DNA from: Eutrigla gurnardus
Taxonomy: Eukaryota; Chordata; Actinopteri; Perciformes; Triglidae
Reading direction: 5' to 3'
Assembly (NCBI GenBank): GCA_963514095.1
Contig: OY741269.1
Span: 21,653,415 to 21,717,414 of the forward strand
Length of the DNA: 64,000 bases
The notes below the pieces were generated by a model. It searched no databases and was not told the origin of the DNA. It was given only the letters and a program-made list of their open reading frames with translations. Positions 24,260 to 35,084 of the stretch are shown one piece after another. Position 1 is the stretch's first letter, and each line of letters opens with the position of its first letter. The translations under genes were made by a program, and so were the position numbers.

Positions 24260-25469
24260 TCAGAGGAAGTAGTCAGGGGGCGGGGAAGGTGGGTTGCTGG
24301 CGCGGGTCGGTGGGGCGTCGCTGCCACCACCGCTGCTGCCACCGCCGCCACCACCACTGTGGTTCGTGCTGAGGAGCTTCTCGTAGCGAGCTTTGTAGGC
24401 GTCTCTCTCCCTCAGCACTCGAGTCAGCTCACATTGTAGCTGATCCAACTAAGGAGGAGAAAAAATAAAAATGTGTTATGGATGTAGGACATTTAGGATT
24501 GTCAGAATTTCCACACAAAAGTGAGATTGGGTTTAAGTTTGTGGTCTGGGCGTTACCTGTTGAGTGAGCACGTGTTTCTCTGACTCCAGGGCGTGGCGGT
24601 GCTGTAGGCGCTTGTAGCGGCAGGACTGGGCATAGCCGCGGTTCTTTAGCGTTCGACGTTTCTGCTTCAGGCGCACCACCTCGTCCTTACTCACTCCTCG
24701 CAGGTGTCGGTTCAGCTCTCGCACCGACAGGCTCACCAGCTGCTCATCAGAGAATCGGTCGTTACCGCCGCACTGCCGAGCAGACGGAGAAAACGCGCGG
24801 TGAGAATATGCTACGGTTTTATTGTTTTGATTGGCGGCGGGACAAATGCTAGAAATGGTGGATGAGTAGGATGAGTGTGAAGTGGATTTAACTATTAATA
24901 TATGGCTGAAGTATGACTGGTGGCACAGGTGGACTACAGCAGAGAAAGAGTGGCCTCTAAGGTGCCCTTCCAGTGGAGAAAACACGATAAAGTGCCCTTT
25001 CAGGGGAGAAAACGGGATAAATGCCCTCTCTGCTGCCCTTCTAGTGGAGAAAACGTAATAAGTGCCCCCTCTGCTGCCCTTCTAGTGGAGAAAACGTAAT
25101 GAAGTGCCTTCTATGGTGCCCTTCCAGTGGAGAAAATATGTTAAGTTCCCTTCCTGTGGAGAAAACGGGATAAAATGCTCTCTATGCATGCCCTTCCAGT
25201 GGAGAAACACGATAAAGTGCCCTTCCAGTGGAGAAAATATGTTAAGTTCCCTTCCTGTGGAGAAAACGGGATAAAATGCTCTCTATGCATGCCCTTCCAG
25301 TGGAGAAACACGATAAAGCGCCCTTCCAGTGGAGAAAATGTAATAAGTGCCCTCTATGCTGCACTTCTAGTGGAGAAAACATGATAAAGTGTCCCTCTAG
25401 CGGGACCTTTCCTTCTTTTCACCAATCGCCTGAGTCTGCCACTGACTGGTGGACATGTAATATGTTATT

Positions 25470-25511
<42 letters not shown>

Positions 25512-27276
25512 GCGTGTCCGTTCGTGTGACTGTCAGGGGGCACATTTCGGCACCACATGTCCATAATCTGTCATGTAATCTGACTAAGTGTGGGTGACAG
25601 TTATCGGGATTATGCGCAGCAATAATAGCAGATATTATCGTAATAAGCTCACACTGTGCTCCACATAGAGATCCAGGCAGACGTCTTGATCGGCCAGAAT
25701 ACAGATAACAAAGTTTACCCAACACTTACAAGTACACTTTCAGAGTTTTATAAGGAGAAATAGATTTTTTCTTTCCGCTCCAGGCTAAAAAGTGATATTA
25801 TTATGCATTTAATTGGTTTGAAGATTAAGAAGTGCCCCCTTCTCTGTTAGCATTTATAAGCAGCACCCTTTTAACAAATGTAGTCATAAGCAGATATTCG
25901 TGTCTATTAATGTGTTTGTGGGCACCAATACGTTGCAAATGACAATCTAGTATATTAATGTAAAATATTTCTTTATGGGAAAAGTTATTATTGATAACGC
26001 TACGATGTCCTTGTTCATGATTACGGCTACATAGTGTGTTATAAACATGTAATAAATGTTAATATGGTGCTTATTAATGCTAAATGGGGCAGTATAGTGT
26101 TTCAACATCAAGACTCTGCTCAGAGAGACGCAGACATTAATAACCACGTCTTAATGTCCTAATCCTAAATCCTCCCTGCACGATCCCTCTCTCCCTCCGC
26201 TCAGCCCTCGAACGCCCACAGGTGTCACCGTTCAATTCTTTCACCTCCAAAAAAACCCTCCCGCTTCCCGTTTCCCACCATTTAACCCGAGTTTTTACCT
26301 GACTCATTTGCGGGTGGTGGTGATGGTGATGGCTGCCGTGCATGGGGTGGTGCGGGTGGTGCTGGTGATGGTGATGCTGGTGGTGATGAAGGCGGCCCTG
26401 GGGGCTGAGGGGTTGTGGGTAGGAGGCCGAGGCGGCGGCGGCGTTGGGGGACAGGAAGACGAGCGGGCGGTGGCACATGTCCGTCCCTTTGGGGCAGGAG
26501 ATGTCGGCGCCGCTGTCGCTGCTGGAGTCGCCCAGGTTGCTGCTCGAACTCTGAGAAAGACCTGGAAACTGGGGGGGGGGGGGGGGGAGGCGGGGAGGTG
26601 AGTGGCGAGCAGATAACGGTCGTCATGACAGAGAGGAATAATAAAAGATTGTTACCTGCGAGCTGACGGCCGCCGCCGCCGAGTTCAGCAAGGCCTCGAC
26701 AGCGTCCTCACAGCCCAGGAAGCCGTTGACGGGCCCCCTCTCCCGGTCCCCTCGCTCAGGCACGCCTCCTAGGGCCCCCAGCAGAGTGGCGGGCCCCGCC
26801 ACCTCCCCTCCAAACTGCTGCTGCAGCGCTGCCAGCCAGATCAGGTCCTCCAAGGAGGCTGGGGCAGGGCCCTGGGGCCCCCCGTGGGCCGGGCTGCCCC
26901 CCTCCACGTTGCCCTGGGAGCCGGAGCTGATGCCCGAGGTGAAGCTGTTGGGGATGGAGAGCGGGAAGGAGATGGAGGAGGACGACGACGAGAGGGAGGA
27001 AGAGCCCGAGGGCGGCGGGTGGGCGTCGCTGAGCGTGGGCGAGGGCGGCAGCGAGTTGTACGGGCTGGAGTTCAGGCTGGAGTCCGGCGGCGGGTGGCTG
27101 GTGTACGGCGAGCTGGAGGGGTCGTGGGGGAGGCCAGACTTTGGGTAGCCACCTGGAGGAGGGAGTGGAGGTGTGTCCGGTTTCACCTCGAACTTGAGGA
27201 GGTCAAAGTCGTTTAGGTACTCCATGGCCAGAGGGCTGGGGGGGAGGGAGGGCATGGGGAGGGAGGGGGAGGACAT
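24260..27276 (-). CDS. nrl: Large-Maf bZIP transcription factor, NRL-like
   Basis: Four coding exons (27276-26656, 26568-26299, 24772-24557, 24448-24260), all phase 0, give 431 aa. NRL is the nuclear factor that sets rod photoreceptor fate, binding MARE sites with CRX. The minimal transactivation region is SPLAMEYLNDFDLLKFEVK (about residues 13-31), followed by Ser/Pro-rich sequence and a DLIWLAALQQQFGG segment. Exon 2 has a His-rich tract. Exon 3 has the Maf extended homology region (RFSDEQLVSLSVRELNRHLR) and basic region (RLKQKRRTLKNRGYAQSCRY). Exon 4 completes the leucine zipper (LDQLQCELTRVLRERDAYKA) and ends PPPDYFL. It is much longer than human NRL (237 aa) and resembles MAFA in its His tract. 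I prefer NRL because of the C-terminal end and the linkage to carmil3 and rem2. The ATG at 27276 is the first in frame; M8 and the Met of LAMEY are weaker alternatives. Confidence 0.9.
24958..25395. repeat. Minisatellite in nrl intron 2 with higher-order period
   Basis: About 13-15 units built on CCTTCCAGTGGAGAAAAC plus GGGATAAAGTG-type spacers (basic unit about 28-35 bp). A 101-bp higher-order repeat is visible: the block with ATGCTCTCTATGCATGCCCT recurs at 25175 and 25276. It accounts for the short ORFs here. Confidence 0.9.
25475..25510 (+). repeat. (GT)n microsatellite in nrl intron 2
   Basis: About 17 GT units just beyond the minisatellite. Confidence 0.95.
26569..26590 (-). promoter_or_regulatory. 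Pure-C polypyrimidine tract at nrl exon 2 acceptor
   Basis: On the minus strand a run of about 17 C residues directly precedes the AG that starts nrl coding exon 2 at 26568. The phase and homology of the flanking exons support the site. The plus strand is correspondingly a G17 run. Confidence 0.75.
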
Positions 27277-27477
27277 GGCGTCTGCTGCTGATGCTGCTGG
27301 TCGGAGCTTCAACAGGGCTTTTTTGTCCGTGTGTCAGGATCGTCGGAAGGTCCACTCCTCCGCCTCGCTGCAGCTCATAGACGGCAGCAGGGGCGATGAC
27401 AGGAAGTAGACCGGCGGGCGCGTTTCCTCCGAGAGAAACTCTACGTCCCTGTGTGCTTGTCTCTGATTCTCTTGTCC
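27277..27477 (-). promoter_or_regulatory. nrl 5' UTR part of first coding exon, with short uORF
   Basis: A good acceptor (TTTTTACTAATCAG) ends at 27478, so this exon carries about 201 nt of leader before the ATG at 27276. A 14-codon uORF (ATG at 27378, TGA at 27334) lies in the leader; it may be part of a longer one described in the findings. Confidence 0.65.
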
Positions 27478-29706
27478 TGATTAGTAAAAAGAAAAGAGTT
27501 GGTTACAATTATCCCCAAATTATATCATCCCGATAGTCATCCAAACATCCTTTGAAATGGAAAAACAGTGAAATAACCCTAATTATCATAAATAAAAAAG
27601 TTTGCGGGCCTTAATCAAGTACAAAAATATAGTAAAAAAACTATTTTTGTTTCCTCTATTTTTAAACCAGACTCTATTTTTGTACCATGATAGCGATCAA
27701 GACGGCTTTTTAAAAGTGACTCTTGATGACATTTACGATTATCCTGATAACGGAAATTCACAACAGATCCTTTATCGTCCAGTCCGTAGTGACAAGAGAA
27801 AAAAACATTGCTACACGTTTTCCAGGTATAATTCCATCAAAAAGACACTTTCTGAGTCCACACCCTTTATAAATGGGTTATAACCTGCAACTAACACTTT
27901 GTTAAGAGTTATTATTTTGCCAAACATTTTCAAACTCTCAATGATCAAATTTTTGTTTTTCTTCCACACGTTCTTCTTCCTCATCGAAACTTGCAGCCTA
28001 CATTACCCATAATGCCACGTGACCACAGGCGGCTCGGTTGCAGATTGAAGAGTCGAGGAGCTAACGCATGTGATGGAGGTACCTTTAATCATTCAATAAT
28101 GCTTTAAAGTTCAGTTATTAGCCATTAATAAGAAACAACTTTCTGGTTGCCAGGTTTGTGGAAAAACCTCCTCCGGCATCGTTGCTCTGCCCTCTTTAGG
28201 TACTTAAATGAATCAGAAAGCCCTGAAAAGAACATTTCACCACCAACATACATTTATTAAATGCATTATTTATGCTATTTCTTTTGTTTTCAGTTCATCA
28301 TCTCCTTTATGTAAATTAAAAAAATAATAATGATGATTTTTATGTTTAACTATAGTTACTACAGTTTTAATATGATAAGTTAACATATTTAGTCCATTTG
28401 AGGGTATTTCCTAATGAATGACAGAGTTAGCTCAAATAAATGGCTTGTAATTGATCTATTAAACACAAGTAAAACATTTATCAAGCATTAATTAAGCCAA
28501 TAATTGCATTTTCTCCTTTTTTATCAGAAATGTGCACCCATTTTTATACTGAATATATATATTAATAAATAGATAATCAAAATTAAAACCAATCCAAATA
28601 TAAAGTTGGTAGATATCCGAAGTGTTTCCTCATCACTGATTTAAAGACGAACGTATGAAAAATGCGTCTGCGTGAACACGTGTCAGGCCTCATTGTGTAT
28701 CAAATTAAGACACTAATCTGCAGCACATCCCCCACCTGCCCACCTGCCTTACACACACACACACACACACACACACTGTAAGCACGTGCACACTCACGTG
28801 CACGTTTTGCAGCCCAATACAGAACTTCTTGGGGGTCGCCAAACTTTTACAACGAGCTGAGAAACTTCATCCCTCGTGGTTCGTTTGATAAAGGCGAACA
28901 ATCTCACATGTGTAAAAGAATTTAAAAAGTCTCATCTCATATGTGTCAAAACAAAGGGAAATCTCAATTATTTAAAAAAAATGTCATTTTTGTGTCATGT
29001 CAGTCTCCATGTAGAAACAACTGCAAGGTTATCGCACCAACAATAGATATGACATGTAATATTTCTAGAAAGATCTGCCTGCTGGACACATCACCGACTA
29101 AAACCTCCATGAATCTCAGAGACCAAAAAAAATCCAATTATCAACAAGTCCAGGCTTTGATTCAGATCCTGAAACTTTTTTTAAAAGAAGAAGTTGGTGT
29201 TGCCTTTGAAATGTTATGCATCAAAGACTCAAGATCAAAAACTTTTGGTTTCGCACCGACTCCAGACTTAATCATATCTTTTTAACGCCGTCTTTTATCC
29301 AACAATTAAAACTCATCAAAGAGAGAGAAAAAACAATGAAAAGTTTCAATGAAAAGTTCAATGTTATATGACTCTATCACAGAAAAGGCCACAGGAGGAG
29401 TCAAAGCCACCTGTGTGATTACGGGCCTTTCCCATATGATGGTAATGGACGCCTCCTCATTAAATAAAGTAGTCCGACTCCGGAGCCTCGGCTCATTAGT
29501 TTCGCCCCCCGTTGGCTCAAACGTGGATTGTAAAAGAAAACGAACGAGGCTCCATGGAGGCCTCGACATGGCTCTGGACCCAACGACCAAAAAAAGATAC
29601 AGCCAGAAAACACACACACACATTCACACACACTCCGGCATGAAAGAGAGAGAGAGAAAAGAATGAATAAAGTGTGAGATGAGGAGAGGGAGTGAGGTGA
29701 TCTTAC
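27478..29706. other. nrl 5' intronic region, no exon seen
   Basis: AT-rich sequence with a (CA)n run at about 28750-28776. No coding exon or recognisable element is supported on either strand. Confidence 0.4.
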
Positions 29707-29743
29707 CGTCGCTCATAGAGATGAAGGATGAAGGTGACGAGCT
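29707..29743 (-). other. Candidate nrl 5' leader exon
   Basis: On the minus strand a 37-nt segment is bounded by a candidate acceptor (GATGTTGAACAG) and a good donor (GAGCGACG|GTAAGATC). It contains ATGAGCGACG, which would splice in frame into the uORF of the next exon. Weak evidence: no homology support is available. Confidence 0.3.
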
Positions 29744-29951
29744 CTGTTCAACATCCCCACCGACCGACCACACACACACACACACAAGTAATCAACTGGC
29801 CGGTGGACTGACACGTTGGGGAGAGAGACACAGGGGAGACAGCGTGTGTGTGTGAGTGTGTGTGTGTAGTCACTGAGTACCACTGCCCCCTTTCTTTCTC
29901 TCCCCTCTGCTGCAAATCCCTGTTTGAAACAATCCCCTCCTCTCTCTCCCT

Positions 29952-29957
<6 letters not shown>

Positions 29958-30018
<61 letters not shown>

Positions 30019-30130
30019 CATATCCCTCTCTCATATAGTTCAGGCATGTTCATACTCTTTGGCAATGTTTCTCTCTCTCTCTTTCTCATTCTCTCCCTCT
30101 CTCCCTCTCTCTCTCTCCCTCTCAATATCC
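29958..30130 (+). repeat. Long (CT)n/(GA)n microsatellite tract
   Basis: Nearly pure CT from 29958 to about 30015, then imperfect CT-rich sequence to about 30130. Apparent Ser/Leu or Arg/Glu ORFs here are repeat artefacts. Confidence 0.95.
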
Positions 30131-30448
30131 CTCTCTCATAGTTCACAGGCAATCTCTCTCTCTCTTTCTGGTTTAATCTCTCCCTATTCCCATTTTTCAA
30201 CATAATATGCAAAAGTATTTTGTAAAAGTTCCGTAAAAGTTTTTTTTTTTTTTTTACCTTCTGGCAAATAACGAATGGCAACTATTTTTGCCATTAGGAT
30301 ATTTTGGCAAATTCCTGAATGGGAACAAAAGAAAAAGGTATAAGGTAATTCAGAAAATAAAAGAAAATAGCAAAAAACATGTTTCACATGTTTGTGAGAG
30401 ACTGCGGAAGTGTGCTGATGTTGTTCTTGTGTTTGTGTTTATGTTACA

Positions 30449-30595
30449 CACACACACACACGCACGCACACACACACACGCACACACACACACACCGACA
30501 AATCCGCTCCCCCTCTCCTGCTCCATGTATGGCTTGTATAAAAGGTATGTTCTCACACACACACACACACACACACTCACACACACGCACACACA
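30449..30595 (+). repeat. Two (CA)n microsatellites
   Basis: Imperfect CA runs at 30449-30495 and 30556-30595, separated by a short unique stretch. Confidence 0.9.
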
Positions 30596-32183
30596 AATTT
30601 AATTCTACAGAATTTAAGAGCAACGGGTGTTTCAGTTTAATGAGTGACCGTGCTAACTGGTGACTTTCGTGATCGCTCGTAGTAGCTCACATAAACGGTT
30701 AGCGTAGATAATAAACGCAGATTTATTTAGAGTGAAGGATTCTTCGAGGACGCCGACATGTTCTGTAGGTCGCTACGGGCAACCACACATTCAACTAGAG
30801 AGTCACCAAATTACACAGGCTTGTTGAACCGAAACACCGGCGTCTGTGCCTGCACGCTATTAAACGCGTTGACTCCCAGAAACTCAATAAGATCAGAGCT
30901 CTGAGTCTTCGTCCTGGTGTTTGTCCATCTGTATACGACCACAGATAACGTAGTCGGATCATCTCGTGACTTGAACGCTGGTGTTGCGTTATATGCTTAC
31001 TAATGTATTCTACACACTCACCAACAGCATGTCTGGAAAGTGTGTTTGTTTTGTTGTGTTCACCGTCTTTAGTCTTTAATGTCCTTCGTGCTATACTTGC
31101 GTTGTCAAACTGCGTTCACATGCTAATGTAAGCTAACGTAAGCTAACGGTATGCTAACGTACGTCATCACTGTTTAAAAACTGTAAACTAGTTTTTTAAG
31201 CTAGCGCACTTACTACTCATTCTAGCTCCTCTGGGGTTGTACCCTAAAGGTTGAATGCAGTTATTGGAAGCCACTTTGGATAAAAGCGTCAGCTAAATGA
31301 AATGTCTTGTCATGTAAATGGTCTAATTGTCTGCTACATTCTGGGTGGTTTCAATAATTGTGACAGTTTTTGTGTTTATGTAATAAAGCAGATGAGAAAC
31401 AACTGAAAATGCAAATATTAGCAAACAGCAATCTGAATATCTTTTTGACTGCAGAGAAACTAACAAAAATGTCAAACATGATGATGAAAAACAGAATAGA
31501 GCTGGGCTGCTGAAAGATTTCAATATTTCCACAAAGGGGGGGTTTGTTTTTGTCCTCATAAATTAGCCCCCACTGCGTCTCCACACGGCCCTGTCTGCTG
31601 CCGTTAGACTCAAAATCTGTGAAGTAACTGCTTTTTTTGGGGTGTTTTTTTCTTTTCCATTTAAGTCCACAGATGAACAGAGAAAATGCACAACAAGCAC
31701 TTCTCGATGCTCCTTATGAGATAAACTTGTTAATCCGGAGTCTCTCTGTGTCTTAATAGCGTCTCGTTAAGGAATCAGTGAGTTAATAGCGCCTTCGCAA
31801 ATCTGATTTGGACAGTAAACAAAAAAAAAAAACCTTTAAGGCAAGCAGACATGCTGAGTCATGCAAATGGCTCAAGATCAGGAATTTACTTTGTTGTTTG
31901 GCAAAAAAAAAAAAAGAGGATTTCTGAAAGGCAGTGAATATTTAAGGAATAAAAAAATGTGATTATCATTTAGAGGGGGGAGGGAGAGAAAAAACAACCC
32001 CTTGTGATGGTTTCTGCTCCCTTCATTCAGTTTTTCTCTTCCTCTCTTCCTCTCTTCCTCTCTTGCTTTAACCTCTCTATCTGTCCATCATTTGTGTTTC
32101 CGGGGGAAGCTTAGCAGCTAAACCAACAGGGCCTCCCATGAGGGTGAGGGACAAAGAGAGGGGTGAGACACAGAGGAACTTAC

Positions 32184-32302
32184 CTCATACTTGATGCCAA
32201 ACGCACCACCAGCCTTCCTGCATCTGCAGCCGTGCACGTGTTCGCCCGGCGGCCACTTGGACGCATCTCGGTTGTTGCTGCTCCGCTGCAGCCTTTTATT
32301 TC
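32184..32302 (-). promoter_or_regulatory. Candidate nrl promoter and noncoding exon 1
   Basis: On the minus strand a strong donor (TATGAG|GTAAGTTCC, exon end 32184) lies about 110 bp downstream of an AATAAAAGG TATA-like box (32302-32292). This predicts a start site near 32265 and an untranslated first exon of about 80 nt. The mammalian gene also has a noncoding first exon upstream, but no homology test was possible here. A CACGTG/GTGCACG cluster lies within the exon. Confidence 0.4.
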
Positions 32303-32518
32303 CTGAGGTGTTTCTGGGTTGTTTTTAAGGATTCCCACACATGTGGTTTATTTAAATGAGAGGAGTGAGACACTGTAGTGGTTCTATTCTGGTATATTTC
32401 CTATTACTAATATTATAATAATCTCAACAAATGCCCTGCTCTCTCCTTTGGGCCTTCTCTTCTTCTAGTTGGTGGGATTTTAAAGGACCAGTTCAACATT
32501 TTGGGAAATACATAACTG

Positions 32519-32715
32519 TTGCCCATAAAGTTGGAATATTTTGTTTTCAGACACAATCCTCTGTTTATTCCTATTTAAATGCATCAGTAATCACTTTGAC
32601 CAGGTGCAATTATTATATGTGTCCCAATTACCCAGGTGAAATTAATTAATGCATAACATTTGTTTGTTGCTATAAAAAACAAGACATTTGCAAATTTTTC
32701 CAACTTTATGGGCAA
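32519..32715. mobile_element. Short TIR element (MITE)
   Basis: 197 bp with perfect 18-bp terminal inverted repeats TTGCCCATAAAGTTGGAA ... TTCCAACTTTATGGGCAA and further partial pairing inward. The interior is AT-rich and noncoding. A TA occurs a few bases outside each end (TAACTG / ACCTA), which suggests a Tc1/mariner-type origin but does not prove it. Confidence 0.75.
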
Positions 32716-33906
32716 ACCTATATATAGGAAGTTACATGCACCCAGCAAAGAAATACTGCACATAAAAACCATAATATGTTGACTATGTTTACATGCACAA
32801 AATTAGCTGCTTCTTGCTTTCTGTCAAACTGTTAACATGACTGATGAAAATGAATATATGACACTAATATTTCCATTTACATGCAGCCTGTTCCCCATCA
32901 TCTGGTGCATTTGAGGAGCTCACCGCCGACCTTTATCATGTTAAAGTATGGAAAGTGGAAAAGTGGAACATTTTGCGTAGTCTGGGTTTTTGGTGTCCTG
33001 TTGTCATGGGCAACCAGTGCAGACTCCAGGAAGTCACTATCCACGTCCAAGAAGTAGTCTGAGACACGAAGCCTCCTACTACATTATTTACAACTAATAC
33101 ATATAAAAATAATTAAACTGAATTAAATATGAAATACTTTTGTTTCACATTAAAGGAAATATTGCACAAGGTGAGTGAATATTGCACTTTAACGATGACA
33201 CAGCAAATGACACAGCAGTCACATTTGCCAGCTCAGCATCCTGATGGCTCATGGATAGAAACTGGTCTTAAGTGTATCCAGAGAAACCAGGTTTTTAAAT
33301 GTCTTTTTTTTCCATGTGCACCATGAACTAGATCCATGCACCTCTGTTGTGTTGGAGTTGCTGCGGTGACATCAGAGGTAGATATGTCTCCAAAAACGTC
33401 TGTTAATAAAACGGAAACTATCTGTATTTGAAAAAGAAAATCTGATTTGGTGAGTTTGTGTGAACCCTTTAAGCCGGAGCATCATAATTAACCAAACAGT
33501 CCTCGATGGGAAGCTGACCCCTCCGTCACCTTGTAAACCCGGTTTCATATCCAGCTTTTATCCTCTGAGAGGCTCTAAGGGCAACCTGGGGTCAGGAACC
33601 GGGAGAAACTTGGGAAGATCTCGAACCCACAAGCAGGACTTTTTTTTAAACGGGACACGAAATGGCAAGAAGAAGACAAGGAGTTTACTGAGAGATGGAC
33701 AGGATTGAGGGAGTGACAAAGTGGAGGACAGGCCTGCTCTGTTTGGACAGATGGTGTGAGACGGAGGCCTGAAGTGGTCCCACTCCCTCAACCTCATCCC
33801 ACAGATACATGTCCTAATCCCGACTAACTCTGCTACAAGCAGCCGGCTTACCCGTCTCACCTCAAGTGGGGCCCCATCCCTGATCTGTCTCCTTCTCTCT
33901 CTCTTC

Positions 33907-33911
<5 letters not shown>

Positions 33912-33946
<35 letters not shown>

Positions 33947-33974
33947 ACAGACACACACACACACACACACACAC
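33912..33974 (+). repeat. (CA)n microsatellite
   Basis: Interrupted CA run that directly leads into a telomere-like array about 50 bp further on. Confidence 0.95.
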
Positions 33975-34024
33975 ATGACTTTTTGGGACATTATATTGGC
34001 GTGCATTCATTTACTGGAGACTTA

Positions 34025-34190
34025 CTCTAACCCTAACCTTAACTTAAACCTAACCATAACCTAAACCTAAACCTAACCTTAACTTAAACCTAACCTTAAC
34101 CTTAACCTAAACCTAACCTTAACTTAAACCTTACCATAACTTAAACCTAACCTAACCCTACTTCAAATCTAACCTTACTTTAACCTTATT
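34025..34190 (+). repeat. Degenerate telomere-like array
   Basis: About 27 hexamer-like units drifting around CCTAAC (CCTAACCTTAACTTAAACC patterns), related to the vertebrate telomeric CCCTAA repeat. It follows GACTTTTTGGGACATTATAT after a CA microsatellite, which hints at a dispersed composite repeat rather than a chromosome-fusion scar. Confidence 0.8.
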
Positions 34191-35000
34191 TTTTTTAATG
34201 AACGTTCTGCACAACATGATGCCTTTATCTGCAATATTTTGAAAAAAGCCCCGGCTTTTTCACTGTCTAATATTTGAGTTGAGTTGAGTTCATAACAAAA
34301 ATGACACTTGTAAAAGATATATTGAAGTCCAAATTAATTTAACAAATAAAAACCCCTCCCCCACTATGGAGAGGTCTTTATTAAACATCAAACATGAAAA
34401 AACATGAATGGTATTGGGGAAAAGGTTTGAGTAATAAGGAATAGAAAGAAAACAATGCAAACATTGAAAGAAAATATACTTTAAAGGGTCGGTTCACCCA
34501 AATTACACTCAAATATATAAACATATATTTTTACCTTTAGCCATACTGTTTTGGTTTTATTTGAATCTGTTTTTGAGATTTCTCAAACGACTCCAATTTT
34601 GGCATTATGCTGCTTCTAGGTTATGATTTTCCTTTATTTCATGTTCCATTCATCCTTCTTCAGCATTTCTTGTTTTATTTTTGAAATACTCACCTTGTCT
34701 CTCATTTTCTTCACTTCCTGCCCATGTGTGATTATCTGCCCTGATTAATTGTACCTGTCCCTCATTGCCCCTTCTTCATGTGTGGTTAGTCTTTGTCTGT
34801 TCCAGCGGTTTCCTTGTGTTTTCCCAGTGTTATTTGGACCTTGCATATTTTTGCCTTCTATGGACTGAACTCCTGTGAACTGATCCCTGCTTCCATGTGA
34901 GACATTTTATTATTTTTCTTTCTGCCCTGTGTTCTGAGTCTTGCTGTTGAGGCCTTTGTCCTGTTATAAGGAGCTACTGGCAGCTACAGGCGTGGTTTAA

Positions 35001-35002
35001 GT

Positions 35003-35082
<80 letters not shown>
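35001..35082 (+). repeat. (GT)n microsatellite, about 40 units
   Basis: Nearly pure GT with one early CT interruption. Confidence 0.95.

Positions 35083-35084
<2 letters not shown>

Noticed and set aside
26726..27148. Plus-strand ORFs opposite nrl exon 1
   Set aside because: GC-rich shadow of the Ser/Pro-rich nrl coding exon; no recognisable domain.
24260..27276. Assignment as mafa rather than nrl
   Set aside because: The His tract is MAFA-like, but the LAMEYLNDFDLLKFEVK start, the C-terminal sequence and linkage to carmil3 and rem2 favour nrl. Not fully excluded without a tree.
29848..30205. Ser/Leu-rich and Arg/Glu-rich ORFs
   Set aside because: Translation of a (CT)n microsatellite; no coding signal.
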